Assembly: GCA_943370295.1 (NCBI GenBank)
Contig: CALRQL020000007.1
Coordinates: forward strand, 106,284 to 170,283
Reading direction: 5' to 3'
Origin: SB11 sp943370295
Lineage (GTDB): Bacteria > Bacteroidota > Bacteroidia > UBA8524
DNA length: 64,000 nucleotides
Both the position numbers and the translations under genes were made by a program. This document shows, in pieces, positions 52,440 through 61,243 of this stretch; the stretch's first letter is position 1; every line of letters starts with the position of its first letter. The notes under the pieces were generated by a model. The model did no database searches, had not been told where the DNA came from, and saw only the letters and a program-made list of their open reading frames with translations.

Positions 52440-53846
52440 TTACGGTTTCAGTATTTTTTTGCAAATATTGCTAATTCTGCCCGTAATTGTTACAAAATAT
52501 ATGCCTGCCTTAGCCCCTTGGGGCATCTGTACCGATAAATTATTCAAACCCTCTTCAACTGTTTGTTGGCTGCGGTATAGCTCAACTCCCAATGCATCAG
52601 TAATGGTAACCGTTACCTCGCGTTCATCATGGTTCAATAAGCTCACGCTAAGGTTATCACTGTTCAAAGGGTTTGGGTACACATTAAATGTTTCAACGCC
52701 CAATTCTTCTACAGATATGGTGGCGTCGGCCTTTAATACAAACAAACCGTTGGTTTGGTCTAATGCCAGCACAATACCCGAAGGCAGGAACGGGTAAACC
52801 GACCAACAGCCGTAAAAACCGCGGTATTGGCCCTCGTTGTTTTGCGGGTGGGTATCGTAATAAGCCACTACTTGAGGGTTTTTAGGGTTACGGATATCAA
52901 ATACATATACCCCGTCTTCGTAATACGATACGTATAAGAAGTTTCCTTTGATATAGGGGTTGTGGGCGATAGCTCCGGGATTAGAGCGGAACACCGATTG
53001 GAAATCCATGTTGGCAAAGTTGTCAATATCATAAGCCTTAATGCCCAAGCCGTGGTTCTCGTCCGTAAAAAAGATGTACTTCCCGTCGTCAGTTGTCCAA
53101 GAACTGTGGTTATAACCTTTTTCGGGGTAATCAGTGATGGCCGCCAAGTATTTTGGGTTAGCGGGGTTACGCACATCAAAAATATACAAGCCGCTGGTTT
53201 CGCCTGAGCAATAGGCAGTATCATTGCGCACGTAGGTATCGTGGCAAAAGTTAAACGCGGCAGTACCGCCAAAAATAGGCGGAGTAATAATACCTGCCAG
53301 CGTAGGGTTTTCAGGGTTGGCCAGTGATAGTATCTGCGAAGCCCTGCGGGTACCGTTGCGGGTAGTAGCACTGTTGCAATACAACTTATCCCCCGACCTG
53401 AATATAGTATGGCTACGATACAATAATGAATCGCTTTGATATACTTTATGCACCGAATCGGGCAGGTAGCTCATATCAAATATCTGCAATGCACCCACGT
53501 TAGCATCTTGTACCGCATAGCAGTAATGGCTATAAGTATCATAATCGCGCCAAATTGAAAATCCTGAACGGCCGGCTTCGGCATCACATTTTATAGGGGT
53601 AGCAAACGGGTTGGTAACATCAAAAAAGTAAGTACTGTCTACCGTTCCCACAATTGCATATTCGCGTTTTTTTACCGTATCGTACCAGCCCCAAACGTCG
53701 TTAAAGCTTTGCAAGCCCATGGTGCTAAGGCTGTCATTGTCCCAACGCGATAGCTGCACCATGTTAAACTTTTTGTGTTGCGCAAAAGCTAATAAAGCCA
53801 AGCTTTGCAATACTAAAAGACATATAAATTTTAAGGTACGCTTCAT
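52440..53846 (-). CDS. choice-of-anchor B family protein with T9SS sorting domain
   Basis: A 468-residue secreted protein. Signal peptide 1-22 (ends AFAQ). Beta-propeller repeats of the LVIVD type (YFFDVTNPFATP, LYIFDVRNPANPKYLA, VYVFDIRNPKNPQVVAYYD) identify the choice-of-anchor B family. The C-terminus (about 390-468) is a T9SS type A domain starting FNVYPNPLNSDNLSV and ending KKILKP. Probably displayed at the cell surface. It sits between lpxK (14 bp) and the porin gene (9 bp), so it is likely co-transcribed with them. Confidence 0.88.
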   Translation of the reverse strand: MKRTLKFICLLVLQSLALLAFAQHKKFNMVQLSRWDNDSLSTMGLQSFNDVWGWYDTVKKREYAIVGTVDSTYFFDVTNPFATPIKCDAEAGRSGFSIWRDYDTYSHYCYAVQDANVGALQIFDMSYLPDSVHKVYQSDSLLYRSHTIFRSGDKLYCNSATTRNGTRRASQILSLANPENPTLAGIITPPIFGGTAAFNFCHDTYVRNDTAYCSGETSGLYIFDVRNPANPKYLAAITDYPEKGYNHSSWTTDDGKYIFFTDENHGLGIKAYDIDNFANMDFQSVFRSNPGAIAHNPYIKGNFLYVSYYEDGVYVFDIRNPKNPQVVAYYDTHPQNNEGQYRGFYGCWSVYPFLPSGIVLALDQTNGLFVLKADATISVEELGVETFNVYPNPLNSDNLSVSLLNHDEREVTVTITDALGVELYRSQQTVEEGLNNLSVQMPQGAKAGIYFVTITGRISNICKKILKP

Positions 53847-53860
53847 ACGTTTGGGTTTGT

Positions 53861-54943
53861 TTAATTAATAGACAACTCTTTTTGGATATAAGTTTCAACT
53901 ACTGATGCAAATTGCTGTTTTTCGTTATCACTCATCCCAATCTCTATCGGCAGCACATACAAGGGCAGTTTTTCAGCAATATCTTTTAGCCCACCTTGCA
54001 TCAGCTTCACGGCATCTTTTTGGGTGGTAAGTAATACTTTGTTCGATTTCCCCCAAGCAGTAAACGCGGTTTCAATCTCTTTTAATGCCTCAAGGGTATA
54101 ATTATAATGGTCGGCAAGTGGTTTCACTTCATAGCTTGCAGTGTTGGCGGCAAGGTACAGCTCCACAGGCTTTGTATTGGCTATGCCCCCAAAAAACAGT
54201 ACACTTTTATGTACCATCTCTTTAAGTATTTCTGTAGAGTTGCCCATTTTGTAGGGTGTGCCGTAGTTTAGCCACGTAAAAAATACCTGCTGATGCTTGC
54301 GGGGCTTTATACGTGAGATAATTTGCTGCTTTTGTTCGTTACTAATGTTTGGAGGGCATTTGGTTACCACAATCACGTCGGCTCTGCGGTAACCCTTTCT
54401 AAACTCACGTAAGTTTCCGGCGGGCAGTACAAAATCATCGTAAAACATACGGCTGTAGTCGCTCAGCAAAATGTTGAGGCCGGGTTTAACATAGCGGTGC
54501 TGGTAAGCATCATCCAATAATACCACCTGTGTTTCAGGGGCTTCATTTAGTAGCGAAGGAATGGCCAATATGCGTTGCTCGCCCACCGCTACTTGTATTT
54601 GCGGATGGTTGAGTTTTATTTGTAAGGGCTCATCGCCTACTTCGGTAGCGGTGCTGGTTTCATTTACTATAAAAAATCCTTTGGTTTTGCGGCCATAACC
54701 ACGACTTACAACACCTACTGCATATTTGTCTTTCAGCAGTTTAGCCAAAAACTCAATGTGCGGGGTTTTTCCGGTACCCCCTGTTGAGAGATTGCCTACG
54801 CTGATAACAGGATAATCAAAACGGAAACTTTTGTTTAGCCCGTTATCAAAAAACCAATTGCGAAGTGCCAGTATGCCCCCGTATATCCACGAGAACGGAA
54901 GCAGTAATAATCTAATTGTGTTGTGTGTTTGCAAGCATTGCAA
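53861..54943 (-). CDS. lpxK: tetraacyldisaccharide 4'-kinase
   Basis: A 360-residue inner-membrane-associated kinase that phosphorylates the tetraacyldisaccharide precursor at the 4' position to make lipid IV-A. The Walker A is NLSTGGTGKTPH with GGTGKT at 55-60, preceded by the usual short hydrophobic helix (LLLLPFSWIYGGILALRNW, 12-30). LLDDAYQHRYVKPGLNILLSD matches the conserved Walker B region. The start is TTG at 54943; a second in-frame TTG lies three codons later. Apparent first gene of an operon with a T9SS surface protein and a porin. Confidence 0.92.
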   Translation of the reverse strand: MQCLQTHNTIRLLLLPFSWIYGGILALRNWFFDNGLNKSFRFDYPVISVGNLSTGGTGKTPHIEFLAKLLKDKYAVGVVSRGYGRKTKGFFIVNETSTATEVGDEPLQIKLNHPQIQVAVGEQRILAIPSLLNEAPETQVVLLDDAYQHRYVKPGLNILLSDYSRMFYDDFVLPAGNLREFRKGYRRADVIVVTKCPPNISNEQKQQIISRIKPRKHQQVFFTWLNYGTPYKMGNSTEILKEMVHKSVLFFGGIANTKPVELYLAANTASYEVKPLADHYNYTLEALKEIETAFTAWGKSNKVLLTTQKDAVKLMQGGLKDIAEKLPLYVLPIEIGMSDNEKQQFASVVETYIQKELSIN

Positions 54944-54963
54944 ATTAGCACCAATTGGGGGGA

Positions 54964-54996
54964 AATAAAAAAGCCCCTTCGATTAAAAGGGGCTTT
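54964..54996 (-). terminator. rho-independent terminator
   Basis: Stem AAAGCCCCTT (54970-54979) and AAGGGGCTTT (54987-54996), 7-nt loop; on the minus strand it is followed by more T. It ends the lipoprotein transcript from 55875. Confidence 0.8.
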
Positions 54997-55023
54997 GCAT
55001 TATAAAATTGGTTTATAGGTTGG

Positions 55024-55875
55024 TTAGAAAGTCTTAGGAACTTTTGTGCCGTTAGGTAAAGTGATAACTACTTTCTTATCACAAGCGCCACCATCGGGTT
55101 CAAAATCAACCACGTAAGTGCTTTTTTCTGAGGTTAACTCAATAATACCTTTTATTGGGAATGAACAATTAGGTTGCTCAATTTTAACCATGGTATCTTT
55201 AGTTTTCCAAGTGTAAGGTTTGCCTTTGGTGTTGGTACCGCTGCCGCTTCCAAAACCTTTAAAAACATCATCAACAATACCTGGAGCACCTAATTCTTCT
55301 GTTACCATGTCTTTATCAGAGTCAAAAGTTACAGTACCATCGGTAGCATTTTCGGCTTTACCGCCTTGAATTTTCAAGTTTGTTTTGTTAGCTGCTAAAC
55401 GGGTAATAATTGCCTTACCTGTTAATTTGGTCATACCGCCTGTAGTGCTCACTTGAAAGTTGTTAGCATCGGGTAGGTTAATTTCTACTATACATCCAAT
55501 TTCGCTAAAGCGTTTTGATTGTTTCACATCCACACGTCCGGCGCGGGTAACGCCATCTTGGCAAAGTTTGCCGGGCAATGCGCCAAAGTCAACAAAGTAT
55601 TCAACGTCATCACCATCAGTAAATGATGAGTCTGTAAACTGTACTTCAACACCGGCGGGCAACAAGTTACTGCCGGTTTTGCTTAAACGACCGTCAGTAG
55701 CGGCTACATCAGTAGTGATATTGAATACAGAAGCAAGGTAAGTTTCTGTGCGGGTAATGTCTTCGGCAGTTGTGGTAGTGTTTTTGATTTCCTCTTCAAC
55801 TTTTGTGCATGAAGACGTAGCAACTATTGCAGATAGTGAGGCAAGAGCAGCTACGGAAAGAATGACTTTTTTCAT
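55024..55875 (-). CDS. lipoprotein, paralogue of the next gene
   Basis: A 283-residue lipoprotein: lipobox TSSC (Cys23). It shares a scaffold with the protein at 55990-56874: FTDSSFTDGDDVEYFVDFG versus YSDSLYTDGDGIEYEVAFR, a CxDxxTRAG motif, GSGSGxxxKG, NCSFPIKGIIEL versus ICSRTYVQGMIEV, and a C-terminal Cys before VITLPNGTK. The conserved cysteines may form disulfides in the mature protein. Family not recognised. Its own terminator follows at 54964, with 114 bp before the paralogue. Confidence 0.7.
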   Translation of the reverse strand: MKKVILSVAALASLSAIVATSSCTKVEEEIKNTTTTAEDITRTETYLASVFNITTDVAATDGRLSKTGSNLLPAGVEVQFTDSSFTDGDDVEYFVDFGALPGKLCQDGVTRAGRVDVKQSKRFSEIGCIVEINLPDANNFQVSTTGGMTKLTGKAIITRLAANKTNLKIQGGKAENATDGTVTFDSDKDMVTEELGAPGIVDDVFKGFGSGSGTNTKGKPYTWKTKDTMVKIEQPNCSFPIKGIIELTSEKSTYVVDFEPDGGACDKKVVITLPNGTKVPKTF

Positions 55876-55989
55876 ATTGTTTTCTTATGTGGGAATATTT
55901 GGCGCTAAAAATACCAAGTACAAAGTTTATAAAATTTGATTGAAGATAAAAGTTATTTTAATCAACAATGGGCTGTAAAAAGCTGATAA

Positions 55990-56874
55990 TTAATTAATTT
56001 TATATGTTTTAGCTTGACCATTTGTTAACGATACGGCAAACAAACGGTCACATTCCTTATTAAATTGAGGGTCGAAGTTTATAGTAACATTTGCATTTTC
56101 AGTGGTGTTTTTTACCTCAATCATGCCCTGTACGTATGTTCTTGAGCATATGGGCTGTATATTTTTTTGAAGTACTGTGGCTACAAAAAAAGTAAAGTTA
56201 CTGCCTTCGCGGGTTATCCCTTTCCCCGATCCGGTTACTTCGTACACAGCATTCCAAATGCCTTGCCCAATATTTGATACTTCTTTTCGTTCCTCACCCG
56301 TTTCAATATGTACTTTACCGTTTTTGTATTTTGCATCCACATTTGTTGTAATTGAAAAGGTTTTTATACCAGATCGTGTTATCACAATAGTACCGTTAAA
56401 TCTAACCATATCGTTACTATTTCCCACGTAGTGTATTTTATTGTTATTACTTAAAGTTAACGTTAGCACGGCACCTACTTCGTTAATGGGTTTGGTTTGG
56501 GTAATAAAAAACGAACCGGCTCTTGTACGTTCATCAACACACTGCGAACCACCGCTCAACGTAACACTGTCGATACTTCTGAATGCTACTTCATATTCAA
56601 TACCATCACCATCTGTATATAAAGAGTCGCTGTAAGCTATGGTTACATCAGACGGAAAGATTGTAGGCAGCGCAGCAGGCGATGCAGCCATTGTTTGGGC
56701 GGCATCCAAAGCAGCGTCGTAAATGTTGGTTAATAAACTTACTGTGTACCCAACGTCTTCGCCTGTTTCGTAATCTTCGGGCGAAGGTTCATTCTTTTTG
56801 ATGCATGATTGTGCGGTGAATACCAAAAAACTGCCTGTTATAAGCAGGGTGAAAAATACGCGGAGGATTTTCAT
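55990..56874 (-). CDS. lipoprotein, paralogue of the preceding gene
   Basis: A 294-residue lipoprotein: lipobox AQSC (Cys24). The same five blocks as the neighbour at 55024-55875 occur in the same order, including TDGDGIEYEV, CVDERTRAGSF, TGSGKGITREG, ICSRTYVQGMIEV and the end ECDRLFAVSLTNGQ. Similarity is moderate, so the pair is an old tandem duplication. Beta-rich, no recognised domain. Function unknown. Confidence 0.7.
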   Translation of the reverse strand: MKILRVFFTLLITGSFLVFTAQSCIKKNEPSPEDYETGEDVGYTVSLLTNIYDAALDAAQTMAASPAALPTIFPSDVTIAYSDSLYTDGDGIEYEVAFRSIDSVTLSGGSQCVDERTRAGSFFITQTKPINEVGAVLTLTLSNNNKIHYVGNSNDMVRFNGTIVITRSGIKTFSITTNVDAKYKNGKVHIETGEERKEVSNIGQGIWNAVYEVTGSGKGITREGSNFTFFVATVLQKNIQPICSRTYVQGMIEVKNTTENANVTINFDPQFNKECDRLFAVSLTNGQAKTYKIN

Positions 56875-56975
56875 AATTTACTTTTTGTTGCGGTAGCAAG
56901 AAGTAAAATTATCCTAAAAATTTAAGAAAACGGTGAAAAAATTTAGCCAAATAGTAAACGGTACAAATGGGTTAG

Positions 56976-58370
56976 TTAGCCCCCGAAAAGCCAATGAAAA
57001 AACTTATCAAACCCGCTCACTTTTTTGTCTTTGTGCATGCCGCGGTAGCCGGGTTTAGTTTTTAATTCTTCCAATGTTTCAGCTTCTTTTTTTAGAATAA
57101 TCGCCTCCAAATCCTGACAGATTTGTTTATTTTGGCACTGATACAGGTTATAAGTGGTATTTAACGAAAAGCTGAAACCATCAATCTTTATCAGGGTATC
57201 ACCTTTGGCAAAAAACTCCGCAGGATAATCGGCTTTTGAAGTATGCAAGGAGCCTCCGGTAAGATAAGCCATATTAATGTATTGCGGGTTAATACCCCAC
57301 TCAGCCCCTTGCAAAATCACATGCACTGGGGTTTTTATTTTATCAATCAATTCAAAATCGCGGAATGGACTGTTATCAGCAACCAGTATCACGTGTTCAG
57401 CATCGGGAAATGCTTCAATGGATTTTACAATCGCTTCGGCATCGTTTTCCGGTATTTCTCCTCCCAATCCTTTACGCATGCTGGTTTGAAAGGCACTTAC
57501 CACTTTTCTTGATTTTACGGCAGGGGCAAAGTATAAACCGCCTGTTTGGCCTACTTTCTTTTCAAATTCAGGAGTGGCATCACCGTCGTTGAAAAACGAA
57601 AAGTACTTTATCCCGCTTTTGGTGGGGTTAAGCATGTGCCAGTAGATGCTTTGTGCTGCATACTGGTAGTTACTACCTGTCCAATCGCTTACTATCAAAC
57701 TGTTTTGCCATTGCGGATTACGGTCGAGTACTTTGTAAATTACCGAATCGTACATACCGCCAACACTTTTTATAAAACGTTGTACTGTGCTAAAGCCGCT
57801 GGGCGCACCCGGTGTAGCTTCGGCATCCCCGTCTTCGCTTTCAATTGCTTCTTTTTCTTTAATTTCTTTTGCAGTTAATGGGCGGTAGCGTATTAATATA
57901 CCGTGCCACATTTTGCGGGCTTGCTCATCGGTTTCGCACTCGGTTTGTAGCACCACAAAAAACTTAATGTCTTTATCGTTCAGGTCGGGGTCAATCTCAA
58001 AAAGGGCTTTTAAACGGTCTGCAAGCAAATCGTGGTAAGGAGTTAACCAAAACTGAAGGTCTTTGGGGTATTTAGTATACACCACTTCAATTTGTACCGC
58101 CTTGTTTTTGGCCTTAAGTTTTTTCCAAGCCTCGGCATCTTTTATCTTGTAGGCAGCATAACCGTTTTCAAGGGCAACGGCATCTTTCTGGGCTTTGGGG
58201 TTTACCTTTTTAGTTTCAAGGGTTTTAAAAAGGGTTTCAAACTGCTTTTTGTTTTTGGTGGGATTATCCAACAGGTTATAATCAAATTTTAACTCCTGCG
58301 CACGCGCAAATACAAAGCCCAGCAAGGCCATGCAAAGGGTAGCAAGTTTTAGCAGTGTTGTACGGTTCAC
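56976..58370 (-). CDS. secreted von Willebrand factor A-like protein
   Basis: A 464-residue exported protein; signal peptide 1-24 (ends ARAQ), start GTG 58370. A helical region (30-130) is followed by a Rossmann-like domain. SLIVSDWTGSNYQ has Asp229, Thr231 and Ser233 in a D-x-T-x-S arrangement resembling the MIDAS metal site of vWA domains, and TGGLYFAPA and LTGGSLHTS resemble later vWA blocks. The assignment is from motif shape only. It could bind a partner protein through a metal ion in the periplasm. No clear operon partner; dgt lies upstream at 58455. Confidence 0.6.
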   Translation of the reverse strand: MNRTTLLKLATLCMALLGFVFARAQELKFDYNLLDNPTKNKKQFETLFKTLETKKVNPKAQKDAVALENGYAAYKIKDAEAWKKLKAKNKAVQIEVVYTKYPKDLQFWLTPYHDLLADRLKALFEIDPDLNDKDIKFFVVLQTECETDEQARKMWHGILIRYRPLTAKEIKEKEAIESEDGDAEATPGAPSGFSTVQRFIKSVGGMYDSVIYKVLDRNPQWQNSLIVSDWTGSNYQYAAQSIYWHMLNPTKSGIKYFSFFNDGDATPEFEKKVGQTGGLYFAPAVKSRKVVSAFQTSMRKGLGGEIPENDAEAIVKSIEAFPDAEHVILVADNSPFRDFELIDKIKTPVHVILQGAEWGINPQYINMAYLTGGSLHTSKADYPAEFFAKGDTLIKIDGFSFSLNTTYNLYQCQNKQICQDLEAIILKKEAETLEELKTKPGYRGMHKDKKVSGFDKFFHWLFGG

Positions 58371-58433
58371 CCTGTTATTAAGTTTTAAGAATAATACCTT
58401 TAAGTAACGGAAAGTAAAGGGTTTTTCTTATTG

Positions 58434-58441
58434 CAAAGGTA
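58434..58441 (-). promoter_or_regulatory. -7 promoter element TAnnTTTG
   Basis: TACCTTTG on the minus strand in the dgt/vWA-like gap, 63 nt before GTG 58370. No -33 element is evident. Confidence 0.3.
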
Positions 58442-58454
58442 TGATTTAGCAGGT

Positions 58455-59810
58455 TTATTTAATAGTAGGTATTGAAATACCTTTGATTTTACGGTACATT
58501 TCGATGGCATACAAATCCGTCATCCCCGAGATATAATCCACCACGCTTTGCACTTTAGCGTATAAATTATCTTCATCGGTATGAAACTGAGCGGGCATTA
58601 GTGCCAGTAGTTTCTTGTGGTAGTGTGATTTGTCGTTTGAAACAATAGCCGGCACAAATTCTTCAAGCAATCCGCTGATTATTTGATACCCTGCTACTTC
58701 AATTTCTACTACTGTTTGGTAGTTATAAATCTTCTTGTACGAAATGTCTTCTATCTTTTTTAAAGCCGTTAAATGCGGTTCGCCTACACCATCCGATAGG
58801 CTTTTGTTATAGGTGCCGTTTAAGATACTTTCCCTGTTGTCCCAAAATACTTTTGAGCAGGCCATAATCAGCGTATGTATCGATTTGCCCCGCAAGTAGG
58901 CAATGCGGTCGTTCTCGTCATCAATACCATCCAAGTTATGCTCAATCTCTTTCCGCTCTTTTCCTTCAAACAGTGCCAGCATAAGGTCACGTACGGTTTC
59001 GTGCGAAAGTATATTCAGTCGGTGTGCGTCTTCAAGGTCAATAATGTTATAGCAAATATCATCGGCGGCCTCCACCAAATACACCAAAGGGTGGCGCACA
59101 AACACCATAGGGTTTTGTTGCTCTTGTATAATGCCAAGCTGGTGGGCAATGCTCAGGTAGGTATTTTTTTCACTATCAAAATACCCGTACTTTTTCATGT
59201 GCACCTTGCTTTTGTTGCCGGCCACAAGACTTTCGCACGGATACTTTACAATGCTCGCAAGGGTTGAGTAGGTGAGGGCAAAACCGCTGGCACCTTTGCC
59301 TTTAAAGCGATGGGTAAGTATACGAAAGGCATTGGCGTTTCCTTCAAAATTGGTAAGGTCGGCCCATTGTTCGCGGGTCATTTCTTTTTCCCATTCCTTG
59401 CCGTCCCCATCTTTAAAATAGCGTGAAATGGCCTTTTCGCCTGAGTGTCCAAACGAAGGGTTTCCCATGTCGTGCGCCAAACAAGCAGCAGAAACGATGC
59501 TACCCATACCCAATACCTTTTCGCCCGATGCTTCATTGTTTTCCCTCAGCTGGTTGGATAGGATATTGCCCAACGAACGGCCTACGCTGGCTACTTCAAG
59601 ACTGTGAGTGAGTCGGTTATGAACAAACACGCTACCGGGAAGCGGGAATACCTGTGTTTTGTTTTGCAGGCGACGAAAAGGCGAGGAGAATATAATACGG
59701 TCGAAATCGCGCTGAAACTCATCGCGGGCAAAACTCTGGTCGTCTGTTTTTGCACTTTCGGGCACGTGCATTCTACGTGCTGAAAGTAAGGTATCCCAAT
59801 TCATTGGCAT
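58455..59810 (-). CDS. dgt: deoxyguanosinetriphosphate triphosphohydrolase
   Basis: A 451-residue HD-domain dNTPase that hydrolyses dGTP to deoxyguanosine and triphosphate. The N-terminus FARDEFQRDFDRIIFSSPFRRLQNKTQVFP is the family signature; the HD metal site is formed by His in RLTHSLEV and HD in AACLAHDMGNPSFGHSGE (about 123-140). VEAADDICYNIIDLEDAH supplies the third acidic ligand region. Length fits the family. Cytoplasmic, monocistronic, ATG 59810. Confidence 0.92.
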   Translation of the reverse strand: MPMNWDTLLSARRMHVPESAKTDDQSFARDEFQRDFDRIIFSSPFRRLQNKTQVFPLPGSVFVHNRLTHSLEVASVGRSLGNILSNQLRENNEASGEKVLGMGSIVSAACLAHDMGNPSFGHSGEKAISRYFKDGDGKEWEKEMTREQWADLTNFEGNANAFRILTHRFKGKGASGFALTYSTLASIVKYPCESLVAGNKSKVHMKKYGYFDSEKNTYLSIAHQLGIIQEQQNPMVFVRHPLVYLVEAADDICYNIIDLEDAHRLNILSHETVRDLMLALFEGKERKEIEHNLDGIDDENDRIAYLRGKSIHTLIMACSKVFWDNRESILNGTYNKSLSDGVGEPHLTALKKIEDISYKKIYNYQTVVEIEVAGYQIISGLLEEFVPAIVSNDKSHYHKKLLALMPAQFHTDEDNLYAKVQSVVDYISGMTDLYAIEMYRKIKGISIPTIK

Positions 59811-59814
59811 GGCG

Positions 59815-59822
59815 CAAAAATA
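59815..59822 (-). promoter_or_regulatory. -7 promoter element TAnnTTTG
   Basis: TATTTTTG on the minus strand, only 4 nt before the dgt ATG. Transcription would start at about the initiation codon, implying a leaderless message. Confidence 0.4.
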
Positions 59823-59946
59823 GCCGAAAAGTAGGATTGATTTACTAACCGTTTACAATGTGTTAAAACACTTTTTACACCCTAAAAGGTGTTTTTATAA
59901 TATGTTTTAAAATACTTAAATACAATTAAATGAATGCGACATCATG

Positions 59947-60576
59947 TTAATTTAGTTTAACCGGCTCGCGCAAAATGGTTTTCAACTTTTCGGGAGCTGT
60001 TTTTCTAAAATCAGATAAATAGATCTCGTGGTGCAGGCCATTTTTTTGTAATCGGTTGGTTTCAGAAAATTCTTTTATCAGTTGCAAACTTTCATGCTCA
60101 GTATTAAAAGGCCCCACGTGCAGCATTTGTATGCAAAGCCCTTCATTCATAGGGAATAGCTCAACGGAGTTGGCCAATGCTATTCCTTTTTTATTGGCAA
60201 CCTGTTGCTTAGCGTCTGAAATTGATTCCTCAGTTACAAATTCAGGCATTCGTATCAGCATGCGGTATTCCCATTCGCTGCGGGGTATTTTTAGCGGTGC
60301 ATCTTCCATGCTTACGTGTCCGTATTTCGCTGCATCAAACCACCATAATCCTTCCAGTTTAGCTACCGTAAAATCTTTTTTATCTGCTTTGTACATAAAC
60401 TTTACAGCATATGCGGTTGCGTACAGTGCTTGTATTGTTTCAGCATATTCAGCTGATGAAGGGTCGCCTTTTCCTCTGATTGAAAGAAAATCAGCTGCCT
60501 CAATGGTTACCAGTTCAGGGTGGGTTTTTGCGGTGTAATACCCTTTGTATAGTTTGGTTAAATCTATCTTTTCCAT
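59947..60576 (-). CDS. GyrI-like small-molecule-binding domain protein
   Basis: A 209-residue cytoplasmic protein of the GyrI-like/SBMC family: MEKIDLTKLYKGYYTAKTHPELVTIEAADFLSIRGKGDP opens the fold, followed by YAVKFMYKADKKDFTVAKLEGLWW (in part) and the C-terminal LQMLHVGPFNTEHESLQLI. Members bind small molecules as sensors or hydrolases. It lacks a DNA-binding domain. ATG 60576 is chosen over the in-frame 60630 because it begins the conserved block. Divergent from aat. Confidence 0.85.
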   Translation of the reverse strand: MEKIDLTKLYKGYYTAKTHPELVTIEAADFLSIRGKGDPSSAEYAETIQALYATAYAVKFMYKADKKDFTVAKLEGLWWFDAAKYGHVSMEDAPLKIPRSEWEYRMLIRMPEFVTEESISDAKQQVANKKGIALANSVELFPMNEGLCIQMLHVGPFNTEHESLQLIKEFSETNRLQKNGLHHEIYLSDFRKTAPEKLKTILREPVKLN

Positions 60577-60663
60577 AATTATACAAGCAAAGTAAAACGG
60601 GCTTACTGTCAACCCTATGACAGGAGTCATTAAAATAATTCTGAAATCAGTTCAACGTCAATT

Positions 60664-60671
60664 TATATTTG
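60664..60671 (+). promoter_or_regulatory. -7 promoter element TAnnTTTG
   Basis: TATATTTG, an exact match, 4 nt before the aat ATG at 60676; a leaderless message is implied. No -33 TTTG at normal spacing. Confidence 0.4.
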
Positions 60672-60675
60672 CTGC

Positions 60676-61233
60676 ATGCTTACTCCCAATCAGGTTTTAC
60701 ACGGTTACAGTATGGGTATTTTCCCAATGGCCGATCCGGATGATGATAATACCATTGGGTGGTACGAGCCGAAAATGCGGGGGATAATTCCGTTGGACGG
60801 TTTTAAGGTGTCAAAAAATCTTGCCAAGCTATTACGTCAGGGAAAATTTGAGGTGACGGTTAACCAAGACTTTGAAGCCGTGATGGAGGCCTGTGCAGAA
60901 CGTGAAGATACCTGGATTTCGGAAGAGATTATATACGTTTACTCTAAGTTGCACGAGGCAGGTTGGGCATACAGTTTTGAAACCCGCTTAGATGGTGAAT
61001 TGGTAGGTGGCTTATACGGTGTGGCAATGGGCAAGGCATTTTTTGGGGAGAGTATGTTTCACAAAGTTACCGATGCCTCTAAAGTGGCACTGGTGTATTT
61101 GGTGGCATGGATGAAAGAAAACGGTTACATCTTATTGGATACACAGTTTATTACCGACCACCTGAAACAGTTTGGAGCGATTGAAATACCCCAAAGCGAG
61201 TACATGAAACTGTTGGCAAAGGCTTTGGTATAA
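60676..61233 (+). CDS. aat: leucyl/phenylalanyl-tRNA-protein transferase
   Basis: A 185-residue enzyme that adds Leu or Phe to N-terminal Arg/Lys residues and so marks proteins for ClpS/ClpAP degradation. Family blocks are YSMGIFPM (11-18), WISEEIIYVYSKLHEAGWAYSFE, and GKAFFGESMFHKVTDASKVAL. It is shorter than E. coli Aat (about 234) mainly because the N-terminal domain is reduced, which is common in Bacteroidetes. No clpS or clpA lies nearby. Followed by a palindrome array. Confidence 0.9.
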   Translation: MLTPNQVLHGYSMGIFPMADPDDDNTIGWYEPKMRGIIPLDGFKVSKNLAKLLRQGKFEVTVNQDFEAVMEACAEREDTWISEEIIYVYSKLHEAGWAYSFETRLDGELVGGLYGVAMGKAFFGESMFHKVTDASKVALVYLVAWMKENGYILLDTQFITDHLKQFGAIEIPQSEYMKLLAKALV

Positions 61234-61243
61234 CTAATAAGTT

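Noticed and set aside
59867..59895. terminator in the gap between dgt and the GyrI-like gene
   Set aside because: ACACC/GGTGT stem with T-run only on the plus strand, where no gene ends; on the minus strand the T-run is missing.
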